Below the pieces are notes generated by a model. It was given only the letters and a program-made list of their open reading frames with translations. It had not been told where the DNA came from and searched no databases. Positions 42,629 to 51,180 of a stretch of 64,000 bases of DNA are shown here, piece by piece. How positions within the stretch are numbered: the first letter of the stretch is position 1; each line of letters begins with the position of its first letter. Position numbers and translations under genes: made by a program. Source of the DNA: VBDM01 sp964430565 (GTDB taxonomy: Bacteria; Pseudomonadota; Gammaproteobacteria; Burkholderiales; SG8-39); the NCBI GenBank assembly GCA_964430565.1, contig CAYSFD010000051.1:248001-312000 (forward strand). Direction: 5' to 3'.

Positions 42629-43849
42629 ATGTCGGGCTTCGAGTACAGCGCGCTGGACGCGAGGGGGCGCGAGACGCGCGGGGTCGTCGAGGCGGACACC
42701 GAACGCCACGCGAGGTCGCTGCTGCGCGAGCGCGGCCTTGCGCCGCTCGCGGTCGAGGGCATCCGCGCCGCCGCGGCGGCGCGATCCGGACTGCGCGAAC
42801 GCTTCTCGCGCCCCGGATTGTCGCGCGGGGGCCTCGCGCTCCTCACGCGCCAGTTCGCCACGCTGGTCGGCGCCGGACTCACCATCGAAGAGTGCCTGAA
42901 CGTACTGATCGAGCAGAGTGATTCTGCGGGCGCGAAGAGGCTGCTCGCCGCGGTGCGGGCGCGCATCCTCGAAGGCCAGTCGCTCTCGCGCGGCCTCGCC
43001 GACTATCCGGGCTCGTTTCCGCAGATCTACCGCGCCATGGTCGAGGCGGGCGAGCAGTCCGGGCGGCTCGGCGACGTGCTCGAGCGCCTCGCCGACTACA
43101 CCGAGAACCGCGAAGCCTTGCGCGACAAGGTCTTCATCGCGTTCATCTATCCGGTGCTCGTGACCGTGGTCGCGTTTGCGGTGGTGGCGCTGTTGCTCGT
43201 CTACGTCGTGCCCCAGGTGACGCGCGTATTCGCCAACCTCGGCCAGGCGCTGCCCTTGGTCACGCGTATCCTCATCGCGATGAGCGATTTCGCTCGCGCG
43301 AGCGGCGCAGGGTGGCTTGCCGGCCTCGTCGTCGCGTTGATCGCGGCGAAGCTCCTGCTGCGCGACGAAGCGCGGCGCCATCGTTGGCACCGTTGGCTCT
43401 TGCGCGTGCCGCTCGCAGGGCGCCTCATCCGCGGCGTCAACGCCGCGCGCTTTGCCGACACGCTGGGCATCCTCACCGCGAGCGGCGTGCCGCTGCTCGC
43501 CTCGCTTCAATCCGCCGCCGCAGTGCTCACGAATCTGCCGATGCGCGCGGCGGTGGACGAGGCGGTGCGGCGCGTTCGCGAAGGCGGAGCGCTCGCGCCG
43601 GCGCTGGGAGCGGCGAAGCTCTTTCCGCCGCTCGTCATCCACCTGATCGCAAGCGGCGAGGCGACCGGGCGCCTGGACACCATGCTCGCGCGCGCAGCCG
43701 AAGCGCAGTCGCGCGAGCTGGAAAACTGGGTCCGCGGGCTCACGGCGCTGCTCGAACCGCTCTTGATCCTCGCGATGGGGATGGTGGTACTGTTCGTGGT
43801 GGTCGCGATCCTTTTGCCTATATTCGAGATGAACCAGCTGGTACGCTAG
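42629..43849 (+). CDS. gspF: Type II secretion system platform protein F
   Basis: GspF is the inner-membrane platform protein. The 406-residue length is usual. An N-terminal cytoplasmic domain (SGFEYSALDARGRETRGVVE), LLTRQFATLVGAGLTIEECL, and three membrane segments are present. A second repeat with FADTLGILTASGVPLLASLQ and the C-terminal helix LILAMGMVVLFVVVAILLPI identify the family. It lies between gspE and gspG. Confidence 0.96.
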   Translation: MSGFEYSALDARGRETRGVVEADTERHARSLLRERGLAPLAVEGIRAAAAARSGLRERFSRPGLSRGGLALLTRQFATLVGAGLTIEECLNVLIEQSDSAGAKRLLAAVRARILEGQSLSRGLADYPGSFPQIYRAMVEAGEQSGRLGDVLERLADYTENREALRDKVFIAFIYPVLVTVVAFAVVALLLVYVVPQVTRVFANLGQALPLVTRILIAMSDFARASGAGWLAGLVVALIAAKLLLRDEARRHRWHRWLLRVPLAGRLIRGVNAARFADTLGILTASGVPLLASLQSAAAVLTNLPMRAAVDEAVRRVREGGALAPALGAAKLFPPLVIHLIASGEATGRLDTMLARAAEAQSRELENWVRGLTALLEPLLILAMGMVVLFVVVAILLPIFEMNQLVR

Positions 43850-43857
43850 GGAAAGTC

Positions 43858-44298
43858 ATGACGAAAACGTTCGGACCTTTACGCCGTGCTCGCGGCTTCA
43901 CCCTGATCGAGATCCTGGTCGTCATCGTGATCCTCGGCATCCTCGCCGCGCTGATCGTGCCGCGCGTCATGGACCGGCCGGACCAGGCCCGCGCGGTCGC
44001 GGCGAAGGCCGACATCGCGGCGATCATGCAGGGGCTCAAGCTCTACCGGCTTGACAACGGCGTGTACCCGAGCACCGACCAGGGACTCGCGGCTCTGGTT
44101 AAAAAGCCCGAGCGCGGCGATATTCCGCGCAACTGGAAATCGGGCGGCTACCTCGAGCGCTTGCCCAAGGACCCCTGGGAAAGCGATTACCAATATCTCA
44201 ATCCCGGTATCCGCGGAGAGGTGGACGTGTTTTCCCTCGGTAAGGACCGCCAGCCCGGCGGGGAAGGTCTCGACGCCGACATAGGATCATGGCAGTAG
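43858..44298 (+). CDS. gspG: Type II secretion system major pseudopilin
   Basis: GspG is the major pseudopilin that builds the T2SS piston. The 146-residue precursor has the prepilin peptidase site after RRARG, followed by FTLIEILVVIVILGILAALI with Glu at position +5. The mature C-terminal part YPSTDQGLAALVKKP, then PKDPWESDYQYLNPG and EVDVFSLGKD is typical, with the calcium-binding loop. Overlaps gspH by 10 bases. The start ATG at 43858 follows GGGAAA. Confidence 0.96.
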   Translation: MTKTFGPLRRARGFTLIEILVVIVILGILAALIVPRVMDRPDQARAVAAKADIAAIMQGLKLYRLDNGVYPSTDQGLAALVKKPERGDIPRNWKSGGYLERLPKDPWESDYQYLNPGIRGEVDVFSLGKDRQPGGEGLDADIGSWQ

Positions 44299-44792
44299 CA
44301 GCCTGCATGCGCGCGGCGCGAGGGCGAGCCCGCGGCTTCACGCTGATCGAGGTGCTGGTGGTCGTGATGATCATCGTCGTGGTCGTCGGTCTGGTCGGGG
44401 TGCAGCTCATGCGCGGGCCCGCCGACATCGTGCGCGAGGAAAGCGAGCGCCTCGCGCTCCTGCTTTCCGCGGCGCGCGAAGAGGCTATTTTGCAAGGGCG
44501 GGTGTTTGCTTTCGGCGCCGGACGCGAGTCGTACCGATTTCTGCGCTTGGAGAAGAACGGTCGCCTGAAGATCACGGGGGCCGACGAGCTGCTGCGCCCG
44601 ACGCGGCTCCCGCAGGGAATCACCATCGAGGCGCTGCAAATCGAAGGCGCGGGGGAGGCGGCGCTCGACGGACTGGTGTTTCTGCCAAGCGGCGAGCTGC
44701 CCGCGTTCCGGGTCGTTCTCGCGAGCGCCGGCATTCGCTGGAGCGTCGTCGGCGCGCCCGACGGGACCATACGCGCGCAGGCCGGCTCGTGA
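44289..44792 (+). CDS. gspH: Type II secretion system pseudopilin H
   Basis: Minor pseudopilin of 167 residues. The signal is cut after ARGRARG, leaving FTLIEVLVVVMIIVVVVGLV with Glu5. The following globular part contains ERLALLLSAAREEAILQGRV and FAFGAGRESYRFLRLEKNG, which fits GspH. Overlap of 10 bases with gspG and 4 with gspI indicates coupled translation. The order matches other T2SS operons. Confidence 0.92.
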   Translation: MAVAACMRAARGRARGFTLIEVLVVVMIIVVVVGLVGVQLMRGPADIVREESERLALLLSAAREEAILQGRVFAFGAGRESYRFLRLEKNGRLKITGADELLRPTRLPQGITIEALQIEGAGEAALDGLVFLPSGELPAFRVVLASAGIRWSVVGAPDGTIRAQAGS

Positions 44793-45166
44793 GCGTTTCG
44801 CGTCCGCGGCCATCGCGAGGTTTTACGCTGCTGGAAATCCTGGTGGCGCTGGCCGTGCTCGCGATCGCGCTTACCGCGACCGCGCGGGGCATGGGCGCGG
44901 CGATCGACACCACCGCGGCGCTGCGCGATCGCACGCTAGCGCGCTGGGTCGCCGAGGACAGGCTTGCGCAACTCGAGCTGGGTCGCGAGTGGCCGGCACT
45001 CGATACAAAGGAGGGCGACGCCGATATGGGTGGTCGCGCCTTCCGCTGGAGCCAGCAGACTTCGGCTACGCCCGCCGCGCGCATGCGGCGCGTCGAGGTG
45101 AGCGTCTTCGCACCCGGTGTCGATACGCCGCTTGCGCGTTTGACCGGATTCCTCGAGCAGCAGTGA
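44789..45166 (+). CDS. gspI: Type II secretion system pseudopilin I
   Basis: Minor pseudopilin of 125 residues, starting at GTG 44789. The prepilin site is SRG followed by FTLLEILVALAVLAIALTAT. The following part contains RDRTLARWVAEDRLAQLELG, in line with GspI, which forms the tip complex with GspJ and GspK. It overlaps gspH and gspJ by four bases each. Confidence 0.92.
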   Translation: MSVSRPRPSRGFTLLEILVALAVLAIALTATARGMGAAIDTTAALRDRTLARWVAEDRLAQLELGREWPALDTKEGDADMGGRAFRWSQQTSATPAARMRRVEVSVFAPGVDTPLARLTGFLEQQ

Positions 45167-45780
45167 AGCTCTCTCGAATCCGCATCTCCGGCGTCACGCT
45201 GATCGAATTGCTGGTGGCGCTCCTGGTATTCGGGATTTTCTCCATTCTGGCGTATGCGGGGCTTACGCGCCTGCTCGACGTGCGCGGCCGCCTTACCGAC
45301 GAGCAGCGCGTCTGGCAGGCGCTGTCGCAGGTTTTCCTGCGCATCTCCGACGATGTGGCGCACGCCCGGGCGCGGCCGGTGCGAGACGTGGGCGGCTTCA
45401 TGCTCCCGGCCTTCATCGGTCGGCCGTTCGATTCGCGAGCGGTCGGCGAACCGAGCCTGGAGATCACGCGCGGCGGCGAGCTGAACTACGGGAAAGGCGT
45501 GCAGTCGGATCTGCGGCGCGTAGCCTATCGCCTGAAGGAAGGGCGCCTCGTGCGCCTCACCTGGCCGGTGCTCGACCGCGGTCCGGTCACCGCTTCGCTC
45601 GAAGCGCCGCTGCTTGAGGGCGTGGAGGCCTTTGAGCTGCGCTTTCACGGCGAGAGCGGCGGGCCGCCCGATACCTGGCCCCCGGCGGGCCGCATCGACG
45701 ACCTGCCTCGGGCGGTCGAAGTCACGCTTGCGGTGAAGGGCGTGGGCCGCTTCAAGCGCCTGTTTCTGGTGAACCGCTGA
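45163..45780 (+). CDS. gspJ: Type II secretion system pseudopilin J
   Basis: Minor pseudopilin of 205 residues. The GTG at 45163 overlaps the gspI stop; it gives a short leader RIRISG and VTLIELLVALLVFGIFSILA with Glu5. Position +1 is a valine here instead of the usual phenylalanine. The downstream block RVWQALSQVFLRISDDVAHA and the PSLEITRGG segment match GspJ. A longer in-frame start exists but lies inside gspI. Adjoins gspK by one base. Confidence 0.9.
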   Translation: MKLSRIRISGVTLIELLVALLVFGIFSILAYAGLTRLLDVRGRLTDEQRVWQALSQVFLRISDDVAHARARPVRDVGGFMLPAFIGRPFDSRAVGEPSLEITRGGELNYGKGVQSDLRRVAYRLKEGRLVRLTWPVLDRGPVTASLEAPLLEGVEAFELRFHGESGGPPDTWPPAGRIDDLPRAVEVTLAVKGVGRFKRLFLVNR

Positions 45781-46745
45781 TGCGAGCGGCGCGCAGGCAG
45801 CGCGGGATCGCCTTGGTGACGGCGGTGATGATCGTCGCGATCGCCGCCGTGATCGCCGCGCAGATCGCCTTCGCCCAGCAGCTCTGGACGCGGCAGATGG
45901 AGAACGTATTCGACCGCGGCGCGACCGACTGGCTGCGCCGCGGCGCGCTGCACTGGGCGAGCACGGCGCTCATCGAGGATGCGGTGTCGGGCAACACGGT
46001 CGACCATTTAGACGAGCGCTGGGCGATGGGGCTGCCGACGCTGCCCGTCGAGGGCGGGACCATCCGCGTCTGGATCGAGGACGCCCAGTCGCGCTTCAAC
46101 CTGAACAACCTGGTGCGCAACAACGTCGCAAGCCCGACTGATATCGGGGTGCTGCGGCGCCTGCTCGAGGCGCTGCGGCTCGATCCGTCGCTCGCCAATG
46201 CGCTGGTCGATTGGATCGATTCGGACAGCGACGCGCTGCCCGGGGGCGCCGAGGATATCGACTACCTGAACGGCGATCCGCCGTACCGCGCCGCAAACCG
46301 GCCTCTTGCAAGCGTCGAGGAATTGCGGCTGGTGCGTGGCTTCGACGCCAAGACGGTTGCGACGCTCGCTCTGTACGTGACCGTTCTGCCGGTAGCTTCC
46401 ACCGTCGTCAACGTCAACACCGCGTCGCCCGTGGTGCTCGCCGCGCTCTTGCCCGGTCTGGATGTCGCGAGCGCGCAGCGCCTCGCCGACGAGCGGCGCG
46501 GCAGCCCGTTCCGCGACCTCCCCGCGTTTTCGTCCAAGCTGCCTCGCGGCGTTTCTCTGCCGCCGAGCGTGGCGAGCGTGAGGAGCGACTATTTTCTGGT
46601 TATGCTCGACACAGCGATCGGGCGTCACGAGCGCCGCAGCGAAGCGCTCCTGCAGCGCGCGGCCGACGGCAAGCGCACCGATCTGAAATGGCACAGGCCG
46701 CACCCTTTGATCGAATTGAATGAAGCCGACGAATCTGGACAGTAG
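45780..46745 (+). CDS. gspK: Type II secretion system protein K
   Basis: Large minor pseudopilin of 321 residues that caps the pseudopilus tip. The start is MRAARRQRGIALVTAVMIVA, with a shortened leader; +5 is not Glu, as is normal for GspK. The inserted alpha domain has DAQSRFNLNNLV, VDWIDSDSDALPGGAEDIDY and then ANRPLASVEELRLVRGF, typical of GspK and including the calcium-site acidic residues. It overlaps gspL by 26 bases. Confidence 0.94.
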   Translation: MRAARRQRGIALVTAVMIVAIAAVIAAQIAFAQQLWTRQMENVFDRGATDWLRRGALHWASTALIEDAVSGNTVDHLDERWAMGLPTLPVEGGTIRVWIEDAQSRFNLNNLVRNNVASPTDIGVLRRLLEALRLDPSLANALVDWIDSDSDALPGGAEDIDYLNGDPPYRAANRPLASVEELRLVRGFDAKTVATLALYVTVLPVASTVVNVNTASPVVLAALLPGLDVASAQRLADERRGSPFRDLPAFSSKLPRGVSLPPSVASVRSDYFLVMLDTAIGRHERRSEALLQRAADGKRTDLKWHRPHPLIELNEADESGQ

Positions 46746-47997
46746 CCGCTGGCGTCTTATTTCCGGTGCGTGGCGCCCCAAAGGCAGCGATCGCCTGGAG
46801 CTGTGGCTGCCGCGCGACTGGCCGCGCGAGGATGCGGAGCTGCGCTGGCGCCGCGTCGCTTCGAGCGGAGCGGTGCGGCAGGGCGCTCAGCGGGGGCTTG
46901 GCGGACTTGCGAGCGCCGAGGAAGTCATCGTCTGGATCCCGGCCGCCGAAGCGCTGCTCCTGCAGGCGCGGCTGCCGACGCGCTCCGCCGCGAAAATCGT
47001 GCAGGCGCTTCCCTACGCGCTGGAAGAGCAGCTGATCGAGCCTCCGGAGCGGCTGCATTTCGCCTTCACGCGCGAGGCCGACGGCGTGCTTGCGGTGGCG
47101 GTGACGGGCCGCGAGCGCATGGATCGCTGGCTCTCGGCGCTCGCCGCCGCAGGACTTGAGCCTACGCGTCTCGCGCCGGTGACGCTGTCGCTGCCGCTGG
47201 CCGACCGTGCGTGGACGCTCGCATTCGCGGGCGGCGAGATCGTACTGCGCAGCGCAGTTCACACAGGACTCGGCGGTCCGGTGGAGTCGCGCCCTCCGGC
47301 CTGGCTGCACGCGGCGCTCACCGAGGCAAGAAGCGAATCGAAGGCGCCCGAACGCATCCTGCTCGTCGATGCGCCGGCGGACCTGGATGTTGCGGCGTGG
47401 CGCGAGGCCCTGGGGCTGCCGATAGAGGCGATGCGGCCTGGAGACGCGGCCGTTTCGGCTGCGCCGCTCGACTTGCTGCAGCAGCGCTATGCGCCCCGCG
47501 GGCGCATGTCGGCGCTGTGGCGCGGTTACGTTCCCGCGGCCGGACTGCTCGCTGCGTGGCTGATCGCGACGCTCGTCTTTGACGCGATCGAGTGGGCGCG
47601 CCTGTCCTCGGCGGCGCGCACCGGCGAGCAGGAGATGCGCGCGCTGCTCCTGAAGAGTTTTCCCGACACGCGCGCGATTCTCGACCCGGCCGCGCAGATG
47701 CGCCGAGGCCTCGACGCATTGAGCGCGGGCAGCGGCGTCGCTGTGGCCGGGGACATGCTGGCCCTGCTCGCCCGCGTCGGCCCCGCAATCGAGCGCGAAT
47801 CGCGCGCGCGCGTGCAGAGCATCGAGTACGGCGAGCGCGCGCTGACGATTCGCCTCGCATCGTCGCAGATCGACGCGGAGTCTCTCGCGCTACGCTTGCG
47901 CGCGCAAGCGCTCGAAGTCGAATCGCAACGCGGGGGCGGTGAGACGCGATTGCGGGTGCGCGCGGCGGCGGTGCCTTCAGCGGAGGGCAAGCCGTGA
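46720..47997 (+). CDS. gspL: Type II secretion system protein L
   Basis: GspL is a 425-residue inner-membrane protein. Its cytoplasmic actin-like domain, about residues 1-255, binds GspE; it includes WIPAAEALLLQARLPTRSAA and KIVQALPYALEEQLIEPPER. A membrane helix, PAAGLLAAWLIATLVFDAIE, lies near residues 265-284, and a periplasmic ferredoxin-like domain follows. It overlaps gspK at the start and gspM at the end by four bases. Confidence 0.93.
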   Translation: MKPTNLDSSRWRLISGAWRPKGSDRLELWLPRDWPREDAELRWRRVASSGAVRQGAQRGLGGLASAEEVIVWIPAAEALLLQARLPTRSAAKIVQALPYALEEQLIEPPERLHFAFTREADGVLAVAVTGRERMDRWLSALAAAGLEPTRLAPVTLSLPLADRAWTLAFAGGEIVLRSAVHTGLGGPVESRPPAWLHAALTEARSESKAPERILLVDAPADLDVAAWREALGLPIEAMRPGDAAVSAAPLDLLQQRYAPRGRMSALWRGYVPAAGLLAAWLIATLVFDAIEWARLSSAARTGEQEMRALLLKSFPDTRAILDPAAQMRRGLDALSAGSGVAVAGDMLALLARVGPAIERESRARVQSIEYGERALTIRLASSQIDAESLALRLRAQALEVESQRGGGETRLRVRAAAVPSAEGKP

Positions 47998-48497
47998 ATC
48001 TCTCCTGGATGGAGCCCGCTCGAGCGCGCTGGAACGCGCTTGCCTCGCGCGAACGCCGGGCTGCGGCACTCCTCGCCGGATTCCTCGGCGCGGTTTTTTT
48101 CTATCTGCTGCTCTGGAGTCCGGTGCAGGGCGGGCTTGCCTATGCGCGCACGCGCCTCGCCACGGTCCAGGTTCAGCTCGCGCAAGTCCAGGAACAGGCT
48201 GCGCTCGTCGAGAAAATGCGAAGCACTCCGCGCTCCACGCCGCCCTCGGACGCGGCGGCCGCGGTCGAGCAGACGGCCCAGCGGCACGGTCTGCGCGAGC
48301 AGTTGAAGCGCGTCGAGTCGGAGGGCGCGGGCCGAGTCCGCGTGCAGATCGAAGGCGCCCCGTTTTTGGCGCTGACGGCGTGGCTCGCCGAGCTGCAGCA
48401 GCAAAGCGGCATTCGCGCGGAAAGCGCGATGATCGATCGGCATGCGAACCCCGGTACCGTGAACGCTCGGCTGCTGCTGCGGGGGCAGGGCGGATGA
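47994..48497 (+). CDS. gspM: Type II secretion system protein M
   Basis: GspM is a bitopic platform protein of 167 residues. N-terminal RERRAAALLAGFLGAVFFYL carries the membrane helix near residues 20-40, and the periplasmic part has AYARTRLATVQVQLAQVQEQ as a helix and the strand FLALTAWLAELQQQSGIRAE. The start is GTG at 47994. It overlaps gspL and gspN by four bases. Confidence 0.9.
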   Translation: MNLSWMEPARARWNALASRERRAAALLAGFLGAVFFYLLLWSPVQGGLAYARTRLATVQVQLAQVQEQAALVEKMRSTPRSTPPSDAAAAVEQTAQRHGLREQLKRVESEGAGRVRVQIEGAPFLALTAWLAELQQQSGIRAESAMIDRHANPGTVNARLLLRGQGG

Positions 48498-49270
48498 GGA
48501 TCGTGCTGTCCGGCCCCGGGGTTCGGCTGACCGTTCTCGGAGTTGCGGCGTATCTGGTTTTTCTGCTGGTGAATTTGCCGGCCGCCTGGCTCGGCCTTGC
48601 GCTCGAGCGCGCAAGCGCCGGCGCGCTTGCGCTGGGCGACCCGGAAGGCACCGCCTGGAAGGGCCGCGGCGTGCTCGCGCTGCGTTCGGGCGCCGCGTAT
48701 GCGCGGGTCGCCGGCATCGAGTGGCGCTGCAACCCGCTGTCCGTTTTCACCGGCCGGCTCAACGTCGCGCTCTCGGCGAGCGAGCGCGAGACTCAGCTTC
48801 GCGCCAGTGTCAGCTTCGGCGCGGCTACGGTGCGATTGCAGAATGTCGAGGCGAGCGTCCCCGCGGCCCTCCTTGAACGGGCGACCTCCACGGTGGCCTT
48901 CGCGAAGCCCGATGGAAGCCTGCGCGTCAAGGCCGAATCGATCGAGCTGGGCGAGGCCGGGGTGCGCGGCGCGGCGAGCGCCGAATGGATCGACGCCGGA
49001 TTGAGCGGGATCCAGGCGCCGCGGCTCGGCGATTACCGGCTGCAGATCACGGCGAGCGGCGATCGCGCCGAGCTCAAACTGTCGACACTGCGCGGAGACC
49101 TGCGCTTGAGCGGCGAGGGCGAGTGGCGTGCGTCGCGGCCGCGCGTGGTTCAGTTGCGCGGCACCGCCGAGGCCGCGGCCGAGCGCAAGGACCTCGAGCC
49201 CCTGCTGCGCCTGATGGGAGCCGGGGGCGTCGGGGTTTCACAGGCGTTTGCATGGACGCTGCCGATCTAG
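48494..49270 (+). CDS. gspN: Type II secretion system protein N
   Basis: GspN is the last subunit of the operon, of 258 residues. One membrane helix near residues 11-33 (LTVLGVAAYLVFLLVNLPAA) precedes a periplasmic beta-rich domain with GTAWKGRGVLAL, WRCNPLSVFTGRLNVAL and VQLRGTAEAAAERKDLEPLL, the pattern of the GspN family. GspN is not always essential. The segment encoding the AEAAAE stretch recurs as a 25-base exact copy at 51904-51928. ATG at 48494 overlaps the gspM stop. Confidence 0.9.
   Translation: MRIVLSGPGVRLTVLGVAAYLVFLLVNLPAAWLGLALERASAGALALGDPEGTAWKGRGVLALRSGAAYARVAGIEWRCNPLSVFTGRLNVALSASERETQLRASVSFGAATVRLQNVEASVPAALLERATSTVAFAKPDGSLRVKAESIELGEAGVRGAASAEWIDAGLSGIQAPRLGDYRLQITASGDRAELKLSTLRGDLRLSGEGEWRASRPRVVQLRGTAEAAAERKDLEPLLRLMGAGGVGVSQAFAWTLPI
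49159..49183 (+). repeat. 25-base direct repeat, copy 1 (inside gspN)
   Basis: CGGCACCGCCGAGGCCGCGG followed by CCGAG occurs here within gspN and again at 51904-51928, outside any gene. The copies are identical over 25 bases and flank 2.7 kb containing the S8 protease and its downstream partner. See the second copy. Confidence 0.8.
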
Positions 49271-49272
49271 TA

Positions 49273-49314
49273 ACTTGATGGGGATAAGCAAAAAACTTCA
49301 TGGGGACAAGCAAA
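49273..49314 (+). repeat. Tandem 20-base repeats before the S8 protease start codon
   Basis: ACTTGATGGGGATAAGCAAA (49273-49292) and ACTTCATGGGGACAAGCAAA (49295-49314) repeat with a period of 22 bases and 18 of 20 matches. The second copy holds the ribosome site GGGGA and the A of the protease ATG. The unit stands between gspN and the S8 gene. Confidence 0.75.
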
Positions 49315-51140
49315 TGAAATTTCCAGGCAGAATTCCACTCGCGAGCCTGTTGATCGCCCTCGTTCTTTCCGCGTGCGGCGGTGGGGGTGGAGGGGGCGAT
49401 GCGCCGCCGCCGACCCCGCCGGCGGCGCCGATCGGTGTTTCGGCCGCGCCGCGTGACGCCAACAACCTGATTGCCTGGACGGCCGTTGGCGGCGCGGCTT
49501 CCTACAATGTTTACTGGTCCATCAATCCCGGCGTGACCAAAGCGAATGGCACGAAAATCGTCTTCGCCAATAACCCGTGGGCACACACCGCGCTCGCGAA
49601 TGGCACGCCCATCTATTATGTGATCACTGCGGTGGGCGCCGGAGGCGAAAGCGTCGCTTCGGCGCAAGTCACCGCAACGCCTGTCGTTATCGCTGGCGTG
49701 GACCCGCTTTATATAGAACAGTGGCATCTTAAGAACACAGGACAACTGGGCGCTACTGGTGTGGCAGGCACGGCCCTTGAGGACATGAACGTGGAGCCGG
49801 TGTGGCTGGCAATGACGCCCCGAAAGGGCACCGGCATACGCATCGCCGTGGTGGACGACGGGCTGGAAATCGCCCATGAAGACCTGGCAAGCAACGTCGC
49901 CGCGAACAGTCTAAGTTACAACTACCTGAACGGCGGTTCGGACCCCACCGGCGGCGACCATGGGACGGCGGTTGGCGGCATCGCCGCCTCGCGCGATTTC
50001 AACGGCCTGGGTGGGCGCGGCGCCGCGCCGCGCGCCAACTTGGTGGGCTACAACTTGCTGCAAAGCCTGACTGCTTCCAACGAGGCCGACGCCATGACGC
50101 GCGGCTCGCCGAATGTGCATGTCAACACCAACAGCTGGGGCCCGCCGGATGGCAACGGTACGCTGGATGCATCCTCCAGCCTCTGGCGCACCGCGATTGC
50201 TTCCGGTCTTACCAGCGGGCGGGGCGGTCTAGGTACCATCTACACTTGGGCGGCCGGGAATGGTGCACCTACCGACAACTCCAACTATGACGGCATGGCG
50301 AATAACCGCGGCGTGATCGCCGTGGCCGCCGTCAACGACCGGGGGATCAAGTCTTCCTACTCCGAACCCGGAGCCAATCTGTGGGTGAGCGCGCCGGGCG
50401 GCGAGTTTTGCAGCACGCATACCATTACCACGACCGATCGCACCGGGGGAACCGCAGGTTTCAATCTCACCGGAACTGTGGGCGACTACGCTGACCGGAA
50501 CTATACCAAGTGCATGAACGGCACGTCGTCCGCGACGCCCGGGGCCGCCGGCGCGATCGCTTTGATACTGGAGGCCAACCCGAACTTGGGCTGGCGCGAC
50601 GTGCGTCTGATCCTGGCGCAATCCGCGCGCGTAAACGATGCGGCGGATGTTACGGGCTGGAGCAACACGACACCCTATTCCTTCAATCACAAATACGGGT
50701 TCGGCATGATTGACGCCGACGCCGCGGTTACGCTGGCGGCGGCTTGGCCCAACGTCGGGCCGGAGTCGACCTTCACTACAGCGCTCGCCTCGCCGAATCT
50801 GGCAATCCCGGATGCCAATGCGACCGGTGTAAGCAACACGATCGTCGTCGCCGGCAGCGGAATCGCGAACATCGAGTTCATCGAAATCACCTTCAGCGCG
50901 GCGAATCATACCTTTTCCGGAGACCTGGACATGACGCTTACAAGCCAGTCCGGCGCGATTAGCCAGCTGTCAACAGCTCATAACTGCAATCCTTGCACTA
51001 CTTACAGCGGCTGGGTCTTCGGCAGCGCCCGCCATCTGGGCGAACCCGCCAACGGCAGCTGGACCCTGACCGTGAAAGATCTGTTTGCTCTGGACACTGG
51101 AACCTTCCAGTCCTGGCGCCTTAAGTTTTACGGCCGATGA
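49314..51140 (+). CDS. Kexin-like S8 serine protease lipoprotein with P-domain, no propeptide
   Basis: A 608-residue exported protease. Lipoprotein signal: LIALVLSAC with Cys21, followed by seven Gly and a Pro linker. An FN3-like domain (about 37-125) is followed at once by DPLYIEQWHLKNTGQ, the usual start of a kexin catalytic domain. Catalytic residues: Asp181 in IAVVDDGLE, His216 in GGDHGTAVGG, oxyanion Asn316 in AAGNG, Ser405 in NGTSSATPG. A P-domain, about residues 495-608, ends SWRLKFYGR. No inhibitory propeptide is present at the usual place, but the next gene encodes one-like. It stands 43 bases after gspN, so T2SS may export it. Confidence 0.9.
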   Translation: MKFPGRIPLASLLIALVLSACGGGGGGGDAPPPTPPAAPIGVSAAPRDANNLIAWTAVGGAASYNVYWSINPGVTKANGTKIVFANNPWAHTALANGTPIYYVITAVGAGGESVASAQVTATPVVIAGVDPLYIEQWHLKNTGQLGATGVAGTALEDMNVEPVWLAMTPRKGTGIRIAVVDDGLEIAHEDLASNVAANSLSYNYLNGGSDPTGGDHGTAVGGIAASRDFNGLGGRGAAPRANLVGYNLLQSLTASNEADAMTRGSPNVHVNTNSWGPPDGNGTLDASSSLWRTAIASGLTSGRGGLGTIYTWAAGNGAPTDNSNYDGMANNRGVIAVAAVNDRGIKSSYSEPGANLWVSAPGGEFCSTHTITTTDRTGGTAGFNLTGTVGDYADRNYTKCMNGTSSATPGAAGAIALILEANPNLGWRDVRLILAQSARVNDAADVTGWSNTTPYSFNHKYGFGMIDADAAVTLAAAWPNVGPESTFTTALASPNLAIPDANATGVSNTIVVAGSGIANIEFIEITFSAANHTFSGDLDMTLTSQSGAISQLSTAHNCNPCTTYSGWVFGSARHLGEPANGSWTLTVKDLFALDTGTFQSWRLKFYGR

Positions 51141-51180
51141 GTGATTGCGCCTCGAACTACCTATTTAAGGAATGGATGCC

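Noticed and set aside
49374..49401. G-rich run in the S8 gene that encodes seven glycines
   Set aside because: It is a normal lipoprotein linker after the Cys, with no frameshift.
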